DNA of 64,000 nt from Siderastrea siderea (Eukaryota > Cnidaria > Anthozoa > Scleractinia > Rhizangiidae), in assembly GCA_964030785.1 (NCBI GenBank), contig OZ034968.1, positions 39,081,186 through 39,145,185 of the forward strand, written 5' to 3'. The notes under the pieces are model-generated. The model was not told the DNA's origin. It did not search any database and saw nothing but the letters and a program-made list of their open reading frames with translations. Each line of letters starts with the position of its first letter. Position 1 is the first letter of the stretch. A program made the translations under genes and the position numbers. Below are positions 22,512-34,578 of the stretch, in pieces.

Positions 22512-22978
22512 TACCATGTGGCATCAAATTTTTGCAGGCTCTAGATTTTGCGATTTTTGCGGGTTTCTTCACGGTCCGTAAAAATAAGTTCCCGTATAAC
22601 AAAGAAGCCACGAAGATTTTCTCCGCGAAAATTTACTCCACTGTGATTATTTTAAGTTATATTCAAACATTGCTATTACGTATAACGTAAGATCCTGTCG
22701 TTGCCCATTTACTAAAATTACCTCTGTCGTTCGGAAACAAAACGATGCACTACAAGTACTTAGCTGCTAAAATTTTCACAGAAAAGTTTCGTCTGAAGGT
22801 AATCAACATAATAACGATCACGTTATAATTCCAATTGAACACAGCTTCCTGAAAGTAGCAAGTATATCCCAGCAAGAAAAACCAGTCCTCCCCAATGGCA
22901 AAAATTAGTTCCTGCAAGACGCAAAAAGTCGCCAATCCACAAAATTAAACTCCTCCAAAAATTCAGTGCTATACGGTA
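22512..22978. mobile_element. Inverted-repeat element, TACCATRTGGCA family
   Basis: The left end TACCATGTGGCATCAAATTT and the right end AAATTCAGTGCTATACGGTA are inverted relatives. Inside are the family's TTTTGCGATTTTTGCGGG and its complement near 22920-22955. The same ends occur at 26020-26098 and 34579-35415. No coding sequence. Confidence 0.75.
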
Positions 22979-23070
22979 TGTAAACCTTCATTGAGTCTTA
23001 GAGTTACACGAGATCGTTAGAGAGAGATTAAGGGTTACATAGATTTTTCAATGGCACTGTCCTAAAAAAG

Positions 23071-23230
23071 GAAACGAGGCCGTTAGGTCATGTGAAAACG
23101 ACTGCGTTTGTAGTTTCGTTTTTTAGCGAGAGACACGACGCCGTGAAGTCATGGGATAACGACCGTGTGTGTACTTTCTTTACATACCGATTGAAACGAG
23201 GCCGTTGAGTCATGAGATAACGGCCGCTTT
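23071..23230. repeat. Three 61-bp tandem repeats
   Basis: GAAACGAGGCCGTTAGGTCA (23071), GACACGACGCCGTGAAGTCA (23132) and GAAACGAGGCCGTTGAGTCA (23193) begin units of 61 bp, each carrying TCATGNGAWAACGRC soon after. Confidence 0.75.
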
Positions 23231-26019
23231 TGGTTCAGTATATAGACAATCAAAAACTGACAAGACTGCGGTCTCAAAATGGCCGCTATATGCAGACCAA
23301 ATTTATTAGTGATTATCTAAACACGCACCTTTAACCGTCAAAGGAATTTGGATTATGGAGAGACATAAAATACAACAACTCAGCTAAGAGCAGTTGGCTT
23401 CGGAGTTACACAAGCTTGTACGACCGTTTTTATGCTCACCGTTGAAGCTTATCTAATTTTAGAGCTCATGCAAAGAGAGCTTAATAGAGACGGGGTTTAT
23501 TTCAAAGCTTTAAACAAAGTTTTTACACAAAACTCAGATGCGGGTTCACTTACTTCTTGTCAATAAAGACCTACCAACTTAATGTATTTTTTCGAGCCTT
23601 TATAAAATTACACCAACTGCAGATGAATTGGGTGGCTTAATAGAGTTACAGAATCTGATGCTTCAAAGAGGGGGGAGGCTTGCCAAGACAGTTGACTTTC
23701 CGAGGGAGGGGTAATAGAGAGGGAGGTGAGGAAAAGAAAGTAGCCCTTCATAGAGCTCTTACCAAATCAGCTTACCAGCGTGTTGTTCTTGTGCAGGATA
23801 TTTGCTTACTACGTTGATTGAAGTCAATTTACCCTCCCCACCCAGGAAAACGCCTGAGCAGTTAAGCAGTGATATTTGAAGGTTACAAAATTTGACCGGC
23901 GTTGTGGGTAAACAAGCTTTCTGTTTGAATCCTGATGAGCGGATACTAAGCCGATCTTAAGAACCTTAGCAACTAGCTTAGAAAAGGCGCCTCAGAGTTC
24001 AAACCGTTCATTTCGTTACCGAATGTTGTGGACTGGCTAATAATCAGCGTCATTATCTCTGACTTGAAATTCTTGGTTTTCATCTTTATGATAAAATAAA
24101 TTTGTTTGCGTGGGCTACATTCAGAAAAAAAGGAGTTAAACCGTAGGTAAAGACAAACAAAGACAACCATTTCTGGGTTATGGTACTCTTAAGAATATGG
24201 TTATCGAGAAAATAATTTTCAGAAAATTACAAGAGGGTATGTATCCGCCATGTGTTGATGTCCCCTTTGGGGCACCATTCTGGCGGCCAACAAATAAAGT
24301 CAGTACGTACAAGAAATGAGGCAGCTAATGAAATCAACATTCCCAGTTTCTCTTCACACTTATACAGATGACATTTTTACGTCATTACGATACTTGAAAA
24401 TTGTAAAGTGGCACAAACATATTGGTTTTGGCATTTTGAGAACTCCTGTGTCTCGTGCTGCCAGGAATTTGATCAAAATTCAACCGCTTTATTTGTAAAA
24501 ATGAAGCAATGTATCGACCATATTAACAGAGAAGCTTTGTGGTGGCCTTAGTTTATGTTTTAGAATTTTGATGACGTCACATGAAAACCATGCAATAGGA
24601 ACATTCCACGCTTTCGGTCCTAACTTCATGGGTAAGGACGGCGAGTTAGAAGAAGCACTTCACTCCAGCTCTAAATGTGTAACTTCTGGCGCATCCTATA
24701 AGCTATTATAAGCTATGGGAGACGGGGAGTTCCATCAGCTGTTTGATATGTTAACGAAACTTGTTTCAAGCAAACAGCCCTGAAGTAGGTCAAAAATTAC
24801 CACCTTACCGTTGATTCTGGTGTCTTGTGTCTTTGATTTCCACATCGTTTCTGCAATCTGCATATACAACTGTACTTCTGTTTTCTTGAGTGAGTTTGAT
24901 ACACCCGCTAAAGCGCTTGCTATTTTAAAAAACTACTTAGTCCCAGTTCTACGCTGCCTATTGAAACTCCCGAAACCCCGAAACCACTGGGTGAGAAACG
25001 CTCGGATCTTTGCTAGGCGATTTCTGCCACTGGTCAATCGGAGGGTGGAAAAGGCAATGGCTATTGTACACTTTAGTAGTCCGTTGCACGACGACCTTCC
25101 ATACATGGAAGCCCGTTGAGCACACTTCCTACGAACTCGTTACCATGATCTGGCAAATATGACCCGCCCAGTGGACTTCGGGGTGTTTAGGGAGCGGCGT
25201 AGAACTAGGACTAAGTGGTTTTTTCAAAATGGCGGGCGTTCCAGTAGCTCATGGATGCACTGTCATGCATTAGTGCGATATTGCAAACACAGTTCTGCAA
25301 AGTTTTAGATCTACAAAGTTGTTAGTTAACGATCTTTGGTAGGAAATATGAGAGAGTTTTTAAAAAAAAGGTGTTGTCATCCTGACCGTCACAGTTGGTC
25401 GTGCAGTTTAAGTTTTGGTCCCCAAAAGCTTTTAACAAAGCGTCAAGCTTCTTGTTCTGCACTCAATTGCTTCAAGTCTCGACTATTGGTTGTGAAAAAT
25501 TGTTTGATGCATTGCTTTGTAAAAACGTCAATACCGACGGATAAACGTATCATTGAAAACATGTTGTCGTTTTTTTTCTTCACATTTTACTAAACTGTCT
25601 CGCAAGCAGGGAGCGAATTAAGATTTTGAGAAATAAAACAACCTTCACGTCTCAAGCTTAAGGAATGTTGTTTTATGTCTCAATATCTTTAAAAATGTTA
25701 CAGTTACTACAACAGGTAAAAAGGGTAACGATTTAATTTGTTTCCCCGCACGATATGAAATCTGGCATTGTCGTGAACCACTTTATACAAAACGGACGAC
25801 GTTTTGATTAACCATAACGATTAACCATAACTGTGTATTTTTTTAGGAGCTCAAGCCTAAGGACTCATTACAAGGAACAAGTGTTTTGAAGAGTTTGTTT
25901 TGCATCAATGTATTTTAAGCTCTATTTTTATGCACTAGTTACAACCTACCATTACTGTAAAAGGTTTGAATTTGAAATAAATGATCAAGAGTGTCTTTCT
26001 GTATTATTTGTGTTTGTAT
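23231..26019. other. Intergenic sequence
   Basis: No gene recognised over 2.8 kb. The frame at 24811-25119 (102 codons, Leu- and Arg-rich in the second half) has no known family. TGACGTCA near 24573 is a CRE-like octamer without supporting context. Confidence 0.5.
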
Positions 26020-26098
26020 GAGCAAGAGTTCCTGCAAGGCGCAAAAAATCGCCAATCCGCAAAATTAAACTTCTCCAAAAATTTAGTGCTACATGGTA
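26020..26098. mobile_element. Solo right end of the TACCATRTGGCA element family
   Basis: AAAAATCGCCAATCCGCAAA through AATTTAGTGCTACATGGTA matches the right arm at 22920-22978 almost base for base, and even the following GTAAACCTTCA is shared. No left end is found upstream, so the copy is truncated, or the shared flank means duplication of a larger segment. Confidence 0.65.
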
Positions 26099-26877
26099 TG
26101 TAAACCTTCAGGGAGTCTTTGAAGCTTACATTTATAATGGCAAGTTCATCACGGAGAGGCAAGGCCACAAAACCATCTGCTGCAAAACTATTCGTATGAA
26201 AACGATTTGGACCGTTCCCAAGGCCTTCCAGAACAAATATCTTGGTATCCTTTAGAAACAAGGTTATCAAAGACGAACCCTTACAGGCTGGAGTTACACA
26301 ATTGTGGGCACCTAGATTCATGGAAGTTTTTTGGCGGGGGGAAAGCGGGTATAAAAAATAAATAAATTTTGCAATCTGTTCTGGAGGTAGGGGAAAAAAC
26401 ATCTCAAAAATGAAAACCCGCGGCAAAAATTTCATACCAAACCGTAGATGCTAGAATAAAGGTGGCTCGCGGCTTATTATTAGCGCGGAGGCTCCATTTT
26501 ATAAATCGAATTTTCGGCAAGTAAGCGATTTCAGTGATTTTTAGTAAAAATAATCAGTCAGAATATCGAAAAATGCTCATACACGTTTGATGAGTGATAC
26601 TTTGTGATTAACACTGTTCAGTTATTTTGCCAATGCGCTTAGATTTGATACCCTATTAATTCAATTGAGTGACATATGGTCATTTTCGCGGTTGTTTGCG
26701 AATTTCTTTTGCAGAATTAAAATTTTTTTCCAAAATCTACATTTATTAACCTTTCCAATGATATATAGTTTGCCATGTGTTCTTTAAAATGGCGCACATA
26801 CGTATTTTTTCCCTAAGGACACCCGCGAAGGTATGTGGGAAGTTTCACTCATCCACAAACTCGCTTGACAGGCGATG
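26099..26877. other. Intergenic sequence
   Basis: GGCAAAAATTTCATACCA near 26423 looks like another decayed end of the preceding element family. A 143-codon minus-strand frame (26004-26435) starts in this repeat and has no known domain. Confidence 0.45.
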
Positions 26878-27240
26878 ACTGGCGTTTTGCTTTACACCAA
26901 CGATAAGTTCGACCAGACAAGTCAAATGGCAGACATCTGTAGCTTAAGACGATAGTAGCTGTGTAAATGTAACCTGCCATCAGGTCCGCCCCCTCTTTTA
27001 CTCACCTCCCGAAAAAAGGGTGGGCGCAGGGTAGCAGGTTAGTGTAACTGTGTGTGAATGTTAAATGCTGTTAACTAGGGTTGGCATTCAATAAATAAGA
27101 ACACTAAAGCTTTTAAATACTCCTTTGCAAACTTTTTTGTATTAATTCATTTAGATTTTCGTTTGTTAGACAAAAGAAAGTGCGTTCTTGGCCTCTCAGT
27201 ATTTACAATATCTCTAGGACATCTAGCGAGGAAGGGTGCA
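26878..27240 (+). repeat. Unclassified dispersed unit, copy C, left part
   Basis: GGCGTTTTGCTTTACACCAA with CGATAAGTTCGACCAGACA, CCTGCCATCAGGTCCGCCCC, CTCCTTTGCAAACTTTTTTG and GGACATCTAGCGA are collinear with copies A and B. The unit stops where a LINE inserted at about 27250 and resumes after about 28650. Confidence 0.6.
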
Positions 27241-27254
27241 AGCTCTCTCAAGTG

Positions 27255-28650
27255 GGCAACAACAACAACAACAACAACAGCATCACCTTTATTTCACCTC
27301 TGATTTACAAGGGTAGCTGCATAGCTAATTTCTCCGAGAAAGAAAAGACGAAATAAAAAAATAAATGAAATAGTATTAATAATAAAAATAAAAGTAAAGT
27401 CATATATTGTATACAGTACATTAAACTACTATTTACATAGGTAACAATTGCATTGATGTTCGAAAGAAATTTGGCATAATTTAGTTTTGAACTCATTCAA
27501 GGACGTTAGTGACCTCAGGTCCTCTGTTAGTTTGCTCCACATGTTTGCAGTAGTGTATCTGAAGAAATGAAGACCATAAGTGGTTGTGTTAACGTATGGG
27601 ATAACAAGTTTCCTTGATCCTCGTAAGTTTCGTTCAGTATTTCTCATTTGAAAGAGACCACGCATGTACTTTGGCACCGTTTCGAACTGGATTGTCTTAA
27701 AGACTGTTTTCATCATGTCTTGGCATCTGACTTGTTCAGTAGCTCCTGGTAGTGCAGAGACTTCTCGTCTAGAACAATCCTGAGCGCCCTTTTGTTAAGA
27801 TTCTCTAATTTGACACTATTTCGAGCCTCACAAAAATACCAAACTGCTGAACAATATCTAAAATATGGAACAATAAAGGCCTTATAAATCGGGGAAAGCG
27901 GGAAATTACATATACTTGATTGTTGACCTTAGTAAAAATATTCTTTACATGACTGTCGAACGGCAGATTCTTGTTAATGTTCACCCCTAAGAGGTCAATG
28001 TTGTCTTTTACCGTAATATTGATGTCATTCACTTTAAAACTAAAGGTATAGTTTGTATTCCCCAAAATCATTGCTTGGTATTTATCAGGATTAGTAATCA
28101 TACCATTTATACCAACCAGTGGTCAGCTTCGAGAAGTTGGCATTGAAGTCTCGTTTCTAATTTCACTGGATCTTTACCCAAGTCATAAATCTGTTTATCG
28201 TCAGCATAAGCATTGATACATACTCCTTTCAGGAAGTAAAAGAGATCATTCATAAACACATTGAAGAAAAGGGGTCCAAGGACGGATCCCTGGGGTACCC
28301 CTTTTATAACCGGCATCCAAGAAGAAAACTTGTCGCCTACTTTAACTCTTTGTGACCTTCCAGTTAGATAATTTCGCAACAGAGCAACGCCGTGTTCGGC
28401 CACTCCATACGCCTTCAGCTTAGCTAGCAGCAAATCGTGTGGCACACAATCGAAGGCCTTGGAAAGATCTAAAGATATCACAGCAACCACTTCCTTATTG
28501 TCTAAGCCAGCCCTCCAATCTTCTGTTAGACGCAGCAGTGTGCTCTCACAGCTATAATTCTTGCGATATGCAGAAATGAAGTCAGACAATATATCTTTGA
28601 AATATTCCGATACTTTGAGTAGCTTCGGATGTAGCATATCTGACCAAAAG
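27255..28650 (-). mobile_element. CR1/L2-like LINE, 5'-truncated
   Basis: A minus-strand LINE retaining only the RT onward. Its 3' end carries a short microsatellite tail, (TTG)n on its own strand (27257-27280), typical of CR1/L2 elements rather than a poly(A) tail. It splits dispersed unit C. No target duplication could be identified. Confidence 0.75.
27429..28637 (-). pseudogene. LINE ORF2 remnant: reverse transcriptase and C-terminus
   Basis: The frame at 28637-28107 holds RT motifs in order: ISAYRKNYSCESTLLRL, ISLDLSKAFDCVPHDLLLAK, GVPQGSVLGPLFFNVFMNDL and catalytic NAYADDKQIY. The protein continues after frame breaks at 28101-27805 (LLGVNINKNLPFDSHVKNIF, thumb region) and 27716-27429 (C-terminal tail with FRYTTANMWSKLTEDLRSL). 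The YADD motif is intact, but at least two frame breaks and the missing endonuclease make the copy inactive. Confidence 0.85.
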
Positions 28651-28669
28651 ATTTGCGACTGTTGATAGA

Positions 28670-29260
28670 AGAAGCCGTGTCAAGTATCACTTTAAAAAGC
28701 CAGCAGTTAAATAACGGTCCCGTTTTTCTTTTCTTAAAAAAGTGTTTATTCTAGTACACGGAAACTATTTTAAAATAAGGGTGTTTGGCGTTTGGCTTTA
28801 GATGGTCAGGATATAAACGAATTTCAACTTGTAAATGTCGGCCGAAGTTTACGGCCACTGATTGTGGTGCGGTTTTCTTTTCAAAATTTCTCGGTATCCC
28901 CCCACTTTCCATCCCCCCTGGTGGTTTAGAAGCAATCTATGCACGGGCAAGGAATTTAGATACAACCTTAGCACAAGAAAACAGATAGTTGCTGGTCAGG
29001 GAGGGCGACTAGCTTGCGCTTGCATTTTCACGTCCAAAAATCTTCATGACCTTGCCGTCAATTGCTTTATTTGTTCATGAAACAAGAAAAATTGAAATGA
29101 GTGCCTAAACAAATAGTTGCCGGACAGGGAGGGCGTCTATCTTGCGCTTGCATTTTTATATCTTAGTAAATGCAATGGCATACTGCAACCAAGCGTGGCT
29201 TGGACTTGTTCGCCATCTTGGAAATCACCTCAATCGTGCAGCTGCGCGTTTGCTTCTCGT
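28670..29260 (+). repeat. Unclassified dispersed unit, copy C, right part
   Basis: TCACTTTAAAAAGCCAGCAG, CACGGAAACTATTTTAAAAT and GAATTTCAACTTGTAAATGT parallel 17025-17195 of copy A. It then contains a local duplication of GACAGGGAGGGCG...CTTGCGCTTGCATTTT (about 28995 and 29115). The second of these leads into TTCGCCATCTTGGAAAT, which parallels the end of copy B. Confidence 0.55.
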
Positions 29261-30679
29261 GGCATGTGCAAACCAGGCTTTGGAGATGAAACTTGACCCC
29301 GATGGTTTCGCTACACCCATGTGTATAAAGAAGCACTGGCAGACATCTGTATCGGCCGAGGGAATCTCTTCGGAGGGAGGTTCCGGGGTCCCCAGCTCCT
29401 GCATCGCCCACCCCTTACCCCCAGCATCAGTTACTCGTCAGCAAACTCAAAGAGCCAATCAGAGCTCAAACGATCCATCCGATCGATGTCAGCGTGGGAA
29501 GATGTGGTACAAAACCAGGTATATTTCACCACTGGTGTTGGTTTTGATGCTGTTTTGTTGAAGAAACAGCTTGTTTGTTCTGATTGGTTACGTAGACCTT
29601 GCTGTTCGAGTCTTCAACCAATTAGCAAAGGGAAACGAAATGAACAAAAACCTGAATTCGGCTATAACTGCTCTTAGGCAGATTTGGCCGGTAGCCTATC
29701 TTGTAATACGGGTGGAATGCAATTCTTACACCATCAAGCCCCTGGGGTAAGAGACAGGAAGGGGATGTATAAATGAAATGTAGGACGACTAACGAAGACA
29801 ACTTAATTTCCGTTCATTGGATCTTTGACACATTCGCGTCAAATACGTTCACATTTGACCGAAAATGTTACCCTCATTTGTGGCTTAACGGCATCCTGCA
29901 GCCCAGTCCTTGTGAATTTACGTCGGTCCGTTTAGGCCTGGATTCTACCTCGCGCGGTGACGTCAACGAGTATTATAAGATCCCGCATCAGAGTTCGGCC
30001 AGTCAATAAGTAAGGAAGAACGCCGAGGTGCTAGGCTGGGTTGACGGTTAAAATTTCATCACTACGACCCTTCACTTCTTATCCTTTGTTTAAAGTTACA
30101 GTAAAAAAGTCATTTATCGACTGACAGTTTCTTAAAAGATTTAACAGTTTTGAGATAACAGTTGAGCCGACTGAGACCCTCATAAGACTTCCAAACCAAC
30201 ATGTATGCTGGTTGTCTTTTTTTCAACTGCTCAATGGTTTCTGTTGACTTGTCACACACATTCATTCTGTCCACAGCCTCAAAAGTTAGAACCACTTTGT
30301 ACAGCATATTAAATAGCACCACGGGAAAATACTACTCTGTAGCTTGCTGACTAGCACCTTACTTCATCAACTTTCTGAAAAGCATATACCTGTGATTGTC
30401 AAATCTAGAAGAAGAATGATTCAAATACCAACCTTTTGAGAGTGAGGGCCGCAACACTCCAGTATTTAACAAATGTCTGTAAAGGTCTTGCTAGTAGGAA
30501 ATAAGTGATTAATTTAAGATGCAGCACAACACTTTTAAATTTTAAAGAAAACATGTTCCGGCATCCCTGATCCCATCCTCAGTTGAATTAAAGTGCTACA
30601 ACAAAGCTAATATGTAACAGCAATTAAAATTGTTAATTAAAATATAAGCAAGAATAACAACAACGAAAAAAGCGTGATT
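29261..30679. other. Intergenic sequence
   Basis: No gene recognised. 30265-30350 is a copy of the dispersed repeat at 14360-14620. The 139-codon frame at 29142-29561 overlaps the repeat and has no known domain. Confidence 0.45.
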
Positions 30680-32995
30680 ATGTGAAAACTAAGGGTGGAA
30701 TCATGGCTTAATGTTAATACGGTTAATGATCACTCAGCCGCAACAAATATCAACGATACATTAGTAAGTTTACCTAAACAGTTTATTTGGGAAAGAGATT
30801 CCTCACTTAAATTTAGAACCGCACTGCAGTCAAGAGACATACAGAGAATGATACATGATTTCCTTATTGATAACAGGCCAGACAGGAATGTTAACACCTC
30901 TCTAGATGCAGTAGAAAATATTCTTATTACAACTGCAAAACGTTGTTTAAAAATTAGGGTCGTTAAGAAACGACAAATCAAATCATCTTCTAACAAAAAA
31001 TGGTTTGATAAAGAATGTCGTCTTAAGAGACACGAAATTGAGAAAACTTGCTAATCCAAAACACGAGATCCTCTTAATGTTACCCTTCGGGAAGGATATC
31101 AAACCGTCTTAAAACAGTACAAAAAGCCTTCTGACACGGAAGAAAAATGAATATTATCAGACTAAGAATTCGGAACTTGAAAGTACAGTAGATAATTCGG
31201 ACAGCCGAAACTTTTGGAACTGTTTAAAATCAGTGGATGATTCTGTGAAGGAAACTAGCATCCCGCCAATTTCAGAATTGGATGTCTCATTTCCAACCAC
31301 TACACTCTAACGAACCCCTTAATTTACACCAAGAAGCGGTTATTAATGCGGTTCTTAGCTCGGACACTGCCTCAAACATGGTGCGGTGGCCTCCTTACAC
31401 CAATCTTTAAAAGTGGGACTAAAAATGATCCCTCAAATTATCGGGGAATATGTATTTCTAGTTGTCTTGGTAAACTATTTTGTTCCCTTCTTAATCAAAG
31501 ACTTCTTGAACACGTTCAGTCGCTTGACATACTTCATAAATCTCAAATTGGTTTTCTAGCAAATAATCGAACAGCAGACCATGTTCTTACACTACGAACG
31601 TTAATAGACAAATATGTCAATTGTCACCAAATGAAAGTATATGCATGTTTTGTGGACTTTAGGAAAGCATTTGATTCGGTCTGGCATGATGGACTTCTAT
31701 ACAAGCTGTTACAAATCAATATCGGAGGAAACTTCTATAATGTAATTAAAAGTTTATATTAGAATTCTACCTCCTCTGTTAGAATTGGAAATAGCCAAAC
31801 GCGATCTTTTCAATACGCCAGAGGTGTGCGCCAAGGCTGCATTTTAAGTCCTTTGCTCTTTAACCCATACGTCAATGATTTAGCTTTCTCGTTTAACAAT
31901 ATTCTATCTGATCCGTTCGTGCTACCAAATGGCACCAAACTCAACTCTCTTTTTTATGCAGATGACTTATAATTATATTATCACGATCAAAAGTAGGATT
32001 GCAAAAATTGCCTAAACGAGTTATCCTCATATTGCAACTCTAACTTGGATGCTAAGAATAAACCCCAAGAAAACCAAGATAATGATTTGTCAACGATGCA
32101 CAAAAAAGTGTGATTATGTTTTTCACATAGGCAGTGAAATAATAGACATTGTCCAAACCTATACCTACCTAGGGACTCGCATCTCATCTTCCGGAAATTT
32201 TACGCTTTCGCTTGAACACCCTCGACAAAAAGCTCTTCATGCTTTCTTTGGTCTACGACGACACACTGATTTTAATAAACTGAAACCTTCTCTCGCGTGT
32301 AAAATTTTTGCCTCAATGATCTCACCAATTTTAACCTACAATAGTGAAGTTTGGGGTGCCTTTGCGAAATCAGATTTTAAGTCGTAGGACAGCTCCGCAA
32401 TTGAAAAAACTCATTTACAATTCCGTAAACGTTATTTAGAAGTTCATAACAAGGCATCCAATATTGCATGTAGAGCTGAACTGGGTAAATTCCATTTGGT
32501 CATTGATATAAATAAAAAGATACTTAATTACTTAAACTACCTCCGAGAAAAGGAAGAAAGCTCTGTAGTCAAACAATCTTTAAAAATATCGATTGACCTT
32601 CATTATAACGGTCATATAGTTTTTACTCTAGTCTCATGAAAATGACTGACTATTACAATTTCTGTGACTTTAATTGTAATTCATTGAATGAAGGTAAAAT
32701 CAAACAATATGAAGATCTCATGAAAAAGAAATATATCTCTTACTGGAACCAAACCCTTCAACATTCGCAAAAACTTAGTTTTTATTACACATTCAAAAAG
32801 AATTATAACCTTTCTGCCTACCTAGATCTAACAAGAAAGAACCCATCTAGAAAATGATTAGTAAAACTGAGAATTAGCAGTCATAAACTTCGGATTGAAA
32901 CAGGTAGATACAACAAAATACCTCGCGATGAGAGGTTATGTAGTCTCTGCAATTGTAACAAAATTGAAGATGAAACTCATTTTTGAGCTTTTGTC
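30680..32995 (+). mobile_element. Degenerate non-LTR retrotransposon
   Basis: Plus-strand LINE starting in the linker between endonuclease and RT and running to the C-terminal Cys/His region. It is older than the LINE at 27255: stops and frameshifts occur about every 300-400 bp. A (TTGG)n tract at 33052 follows closely and may be its tail. Confidence 0.8.
30695..32985 (+). pseudogene. LINE ORF2 remnant: linker, RT, thumb and zinc-knuckle end
   Basis: In order: linker (30695-31054), RT fingers (GGLLTPIFKSGTKNDPSNYR, then QIGFLANNRTADHVLTLRT), palm (ACFVDFRKAFDSVWHDGLLY at about 31645), RGVRQGCILSPLLFN, and the catalytic FYADDL near 31950, directly followed by a stop. The thumb (LRINPKKTKIMICQRC and TYTYLGTRISSSGNF) and a C-terminal CSLCNCNKIEDETHF zinc-knuckle-like segment (about 32940-32985) complete it. 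Many in-frame stops show it is dead. The clade is uncertain; it is distinct from the CR1/L2-like copy. Confidence 0.82.
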
Positions 32996-33051
32996 TACAA
33001 AATAGCCTCATAGTCGCCATGCAGCCTCAAGTTTCTGGGAAGGTTGATTCT

Positions 33052-33077
33052 TTGGTTGGTTGGTTGGTTGGTTGGTT
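33052..33077. repeat. (TTGG)n microsatellite
   Basis: Six TTGG units just after the LINE remnant. Confidence 0.85.
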
Positions 33078-34578
33078 TTTGGGTGGACCATGGTCGGCAT
33101 TCCCGATGAATGTCGAATTTTACCGAAAGGCTAGCTGTCGGGGCCGGAACAAAAATGCAGATGAGAACGCACGGAAAATTCCGCTACTAAAGCGACACGA
33201 CGAAAGTGTCCGGATTTCATTTGTTTGACGTTGGATATTTGTATATCAAGGAGAAATGGCTGGCTTCCTTGTGGTAGACTTCCTTAGAAAACGAATCGTC
33301 AGCACAAACCTGGTTTAAACGTGAGTGGAAGCGAGTTCTAGTAAATAATTCGTGGGTTATCTGATATTTATGATGTTCGGTCTAGGAAATATTTGTCAGC
33401 TTCGTTTGTTTTGGTAGATAAGAATTGGAACAAATCCTTTGTACGCATGCGCATAACCTACGTTTGGAGTTATATGGTTCAACTTTAGAGTGTGAGAAAT
33501 AACGTGACTTCTGTGCAGGGATGTCTCATAGTAAATGATGGTAAATAGATGGCAAGTAGTTTGAAGGTATAAAAAGGGCAGAATCGTGAATTTTGAGCTA
33601 AAACGAATTATTGTTCGCACCTTTTGGTAGGTTTTAAAATTAATGCCCATGCCACTCGATCACTAGGTCCGTCAAAGGCACAAGGTCGGCAAGGAAAAAG
33701 ATTGTATTGGTGGCATAAACGTTGCTCGTACGTGCGACTAGCTAAGCGCAAAGTTAGAGGCGACTTCCCAGAGAAATGGGTTTCTGGTTAGGCTGCGTGG
33801 CGGTAGCGGGATTGGTTTGTACAAAGTTTGAGCGGAAAGAACAGAACGACAATCAAATCAAATCAAAACAATTATCACCGCCAATACGAAGACAAAAACG
33901 CAATAGCTCCACGCAAGATTCGTTTCACAGTTTTATAGACAAAAAAAATCGGTTATCATTTTCCAGATTAAAAAAAAACCCATAAATTTATTCATTACCC
34001 GCTTCCTTTTAAGTCTCTCCCTTTGTTACACAACTCTAGCTGCCACGAAAGCCAATAAAAAGCGCCGAAAACGAACTTATGACAGTCTCGTGAAAGTCTC
34101 GTGACTCGCCATTGAACTTTGTCTCATCACTTGTTTGTACGTGACAAAACACCACTTGTTTACACTAAACAGTAACCTGATCTCACGCTCAATCAACATA
34201 ACACGTTCTTTACACATGAAACGACCCACACCAAACATTATCACATGACTGCCTGGCCGTGCGATAAAATCCCCCCCACCCCCACCCCCGGAGCTATTAA
34301 AGCAAAATTTGGCCTTGACTTGATCACGTGTACTCCATGTGATAAAATTCACGTTGTTTACTACAGAGGCGAACCACTCCATTATTCTCGAATTCGCTCA
34401 TTTAAAATTCCAACGATTCTTTCGCCCATAACCACCTCTCTACATAACAAAACATCCCTTAATATTATTTTCACCCAATTTTGCATCTTACTTTCACATC
34501 AAAACGCTCATGAAAACAAAATTTATTCGCTGAACACAACAACTGATTTTTGCGTGGCTTCAGCGAAGCTGAGACCAG
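33078..34578. other. Intergenic sequence
   Basis: No gene recognised. A C-rich stretch (34269-34291) precedes GGAGCTATTAAAGC. Short open frames here have no known domain. Confidence 0.5.

Noticed and set aside
24573..24580. TGACGTCA octamer as a CRE promoter element
   Set aside because: No gene start, TATA or other sites nearby; single octamers occur by chance at this scale.
24811..25119. A 102-codon forward frame
   Set aside because: No family resemblance; composition compatible with chance.
29142..29561. Overlapping frames of 118-139 codons
   Set aside because: They lie across the end of dispersed unit C and overlap in two frames on the same strand without a domain.
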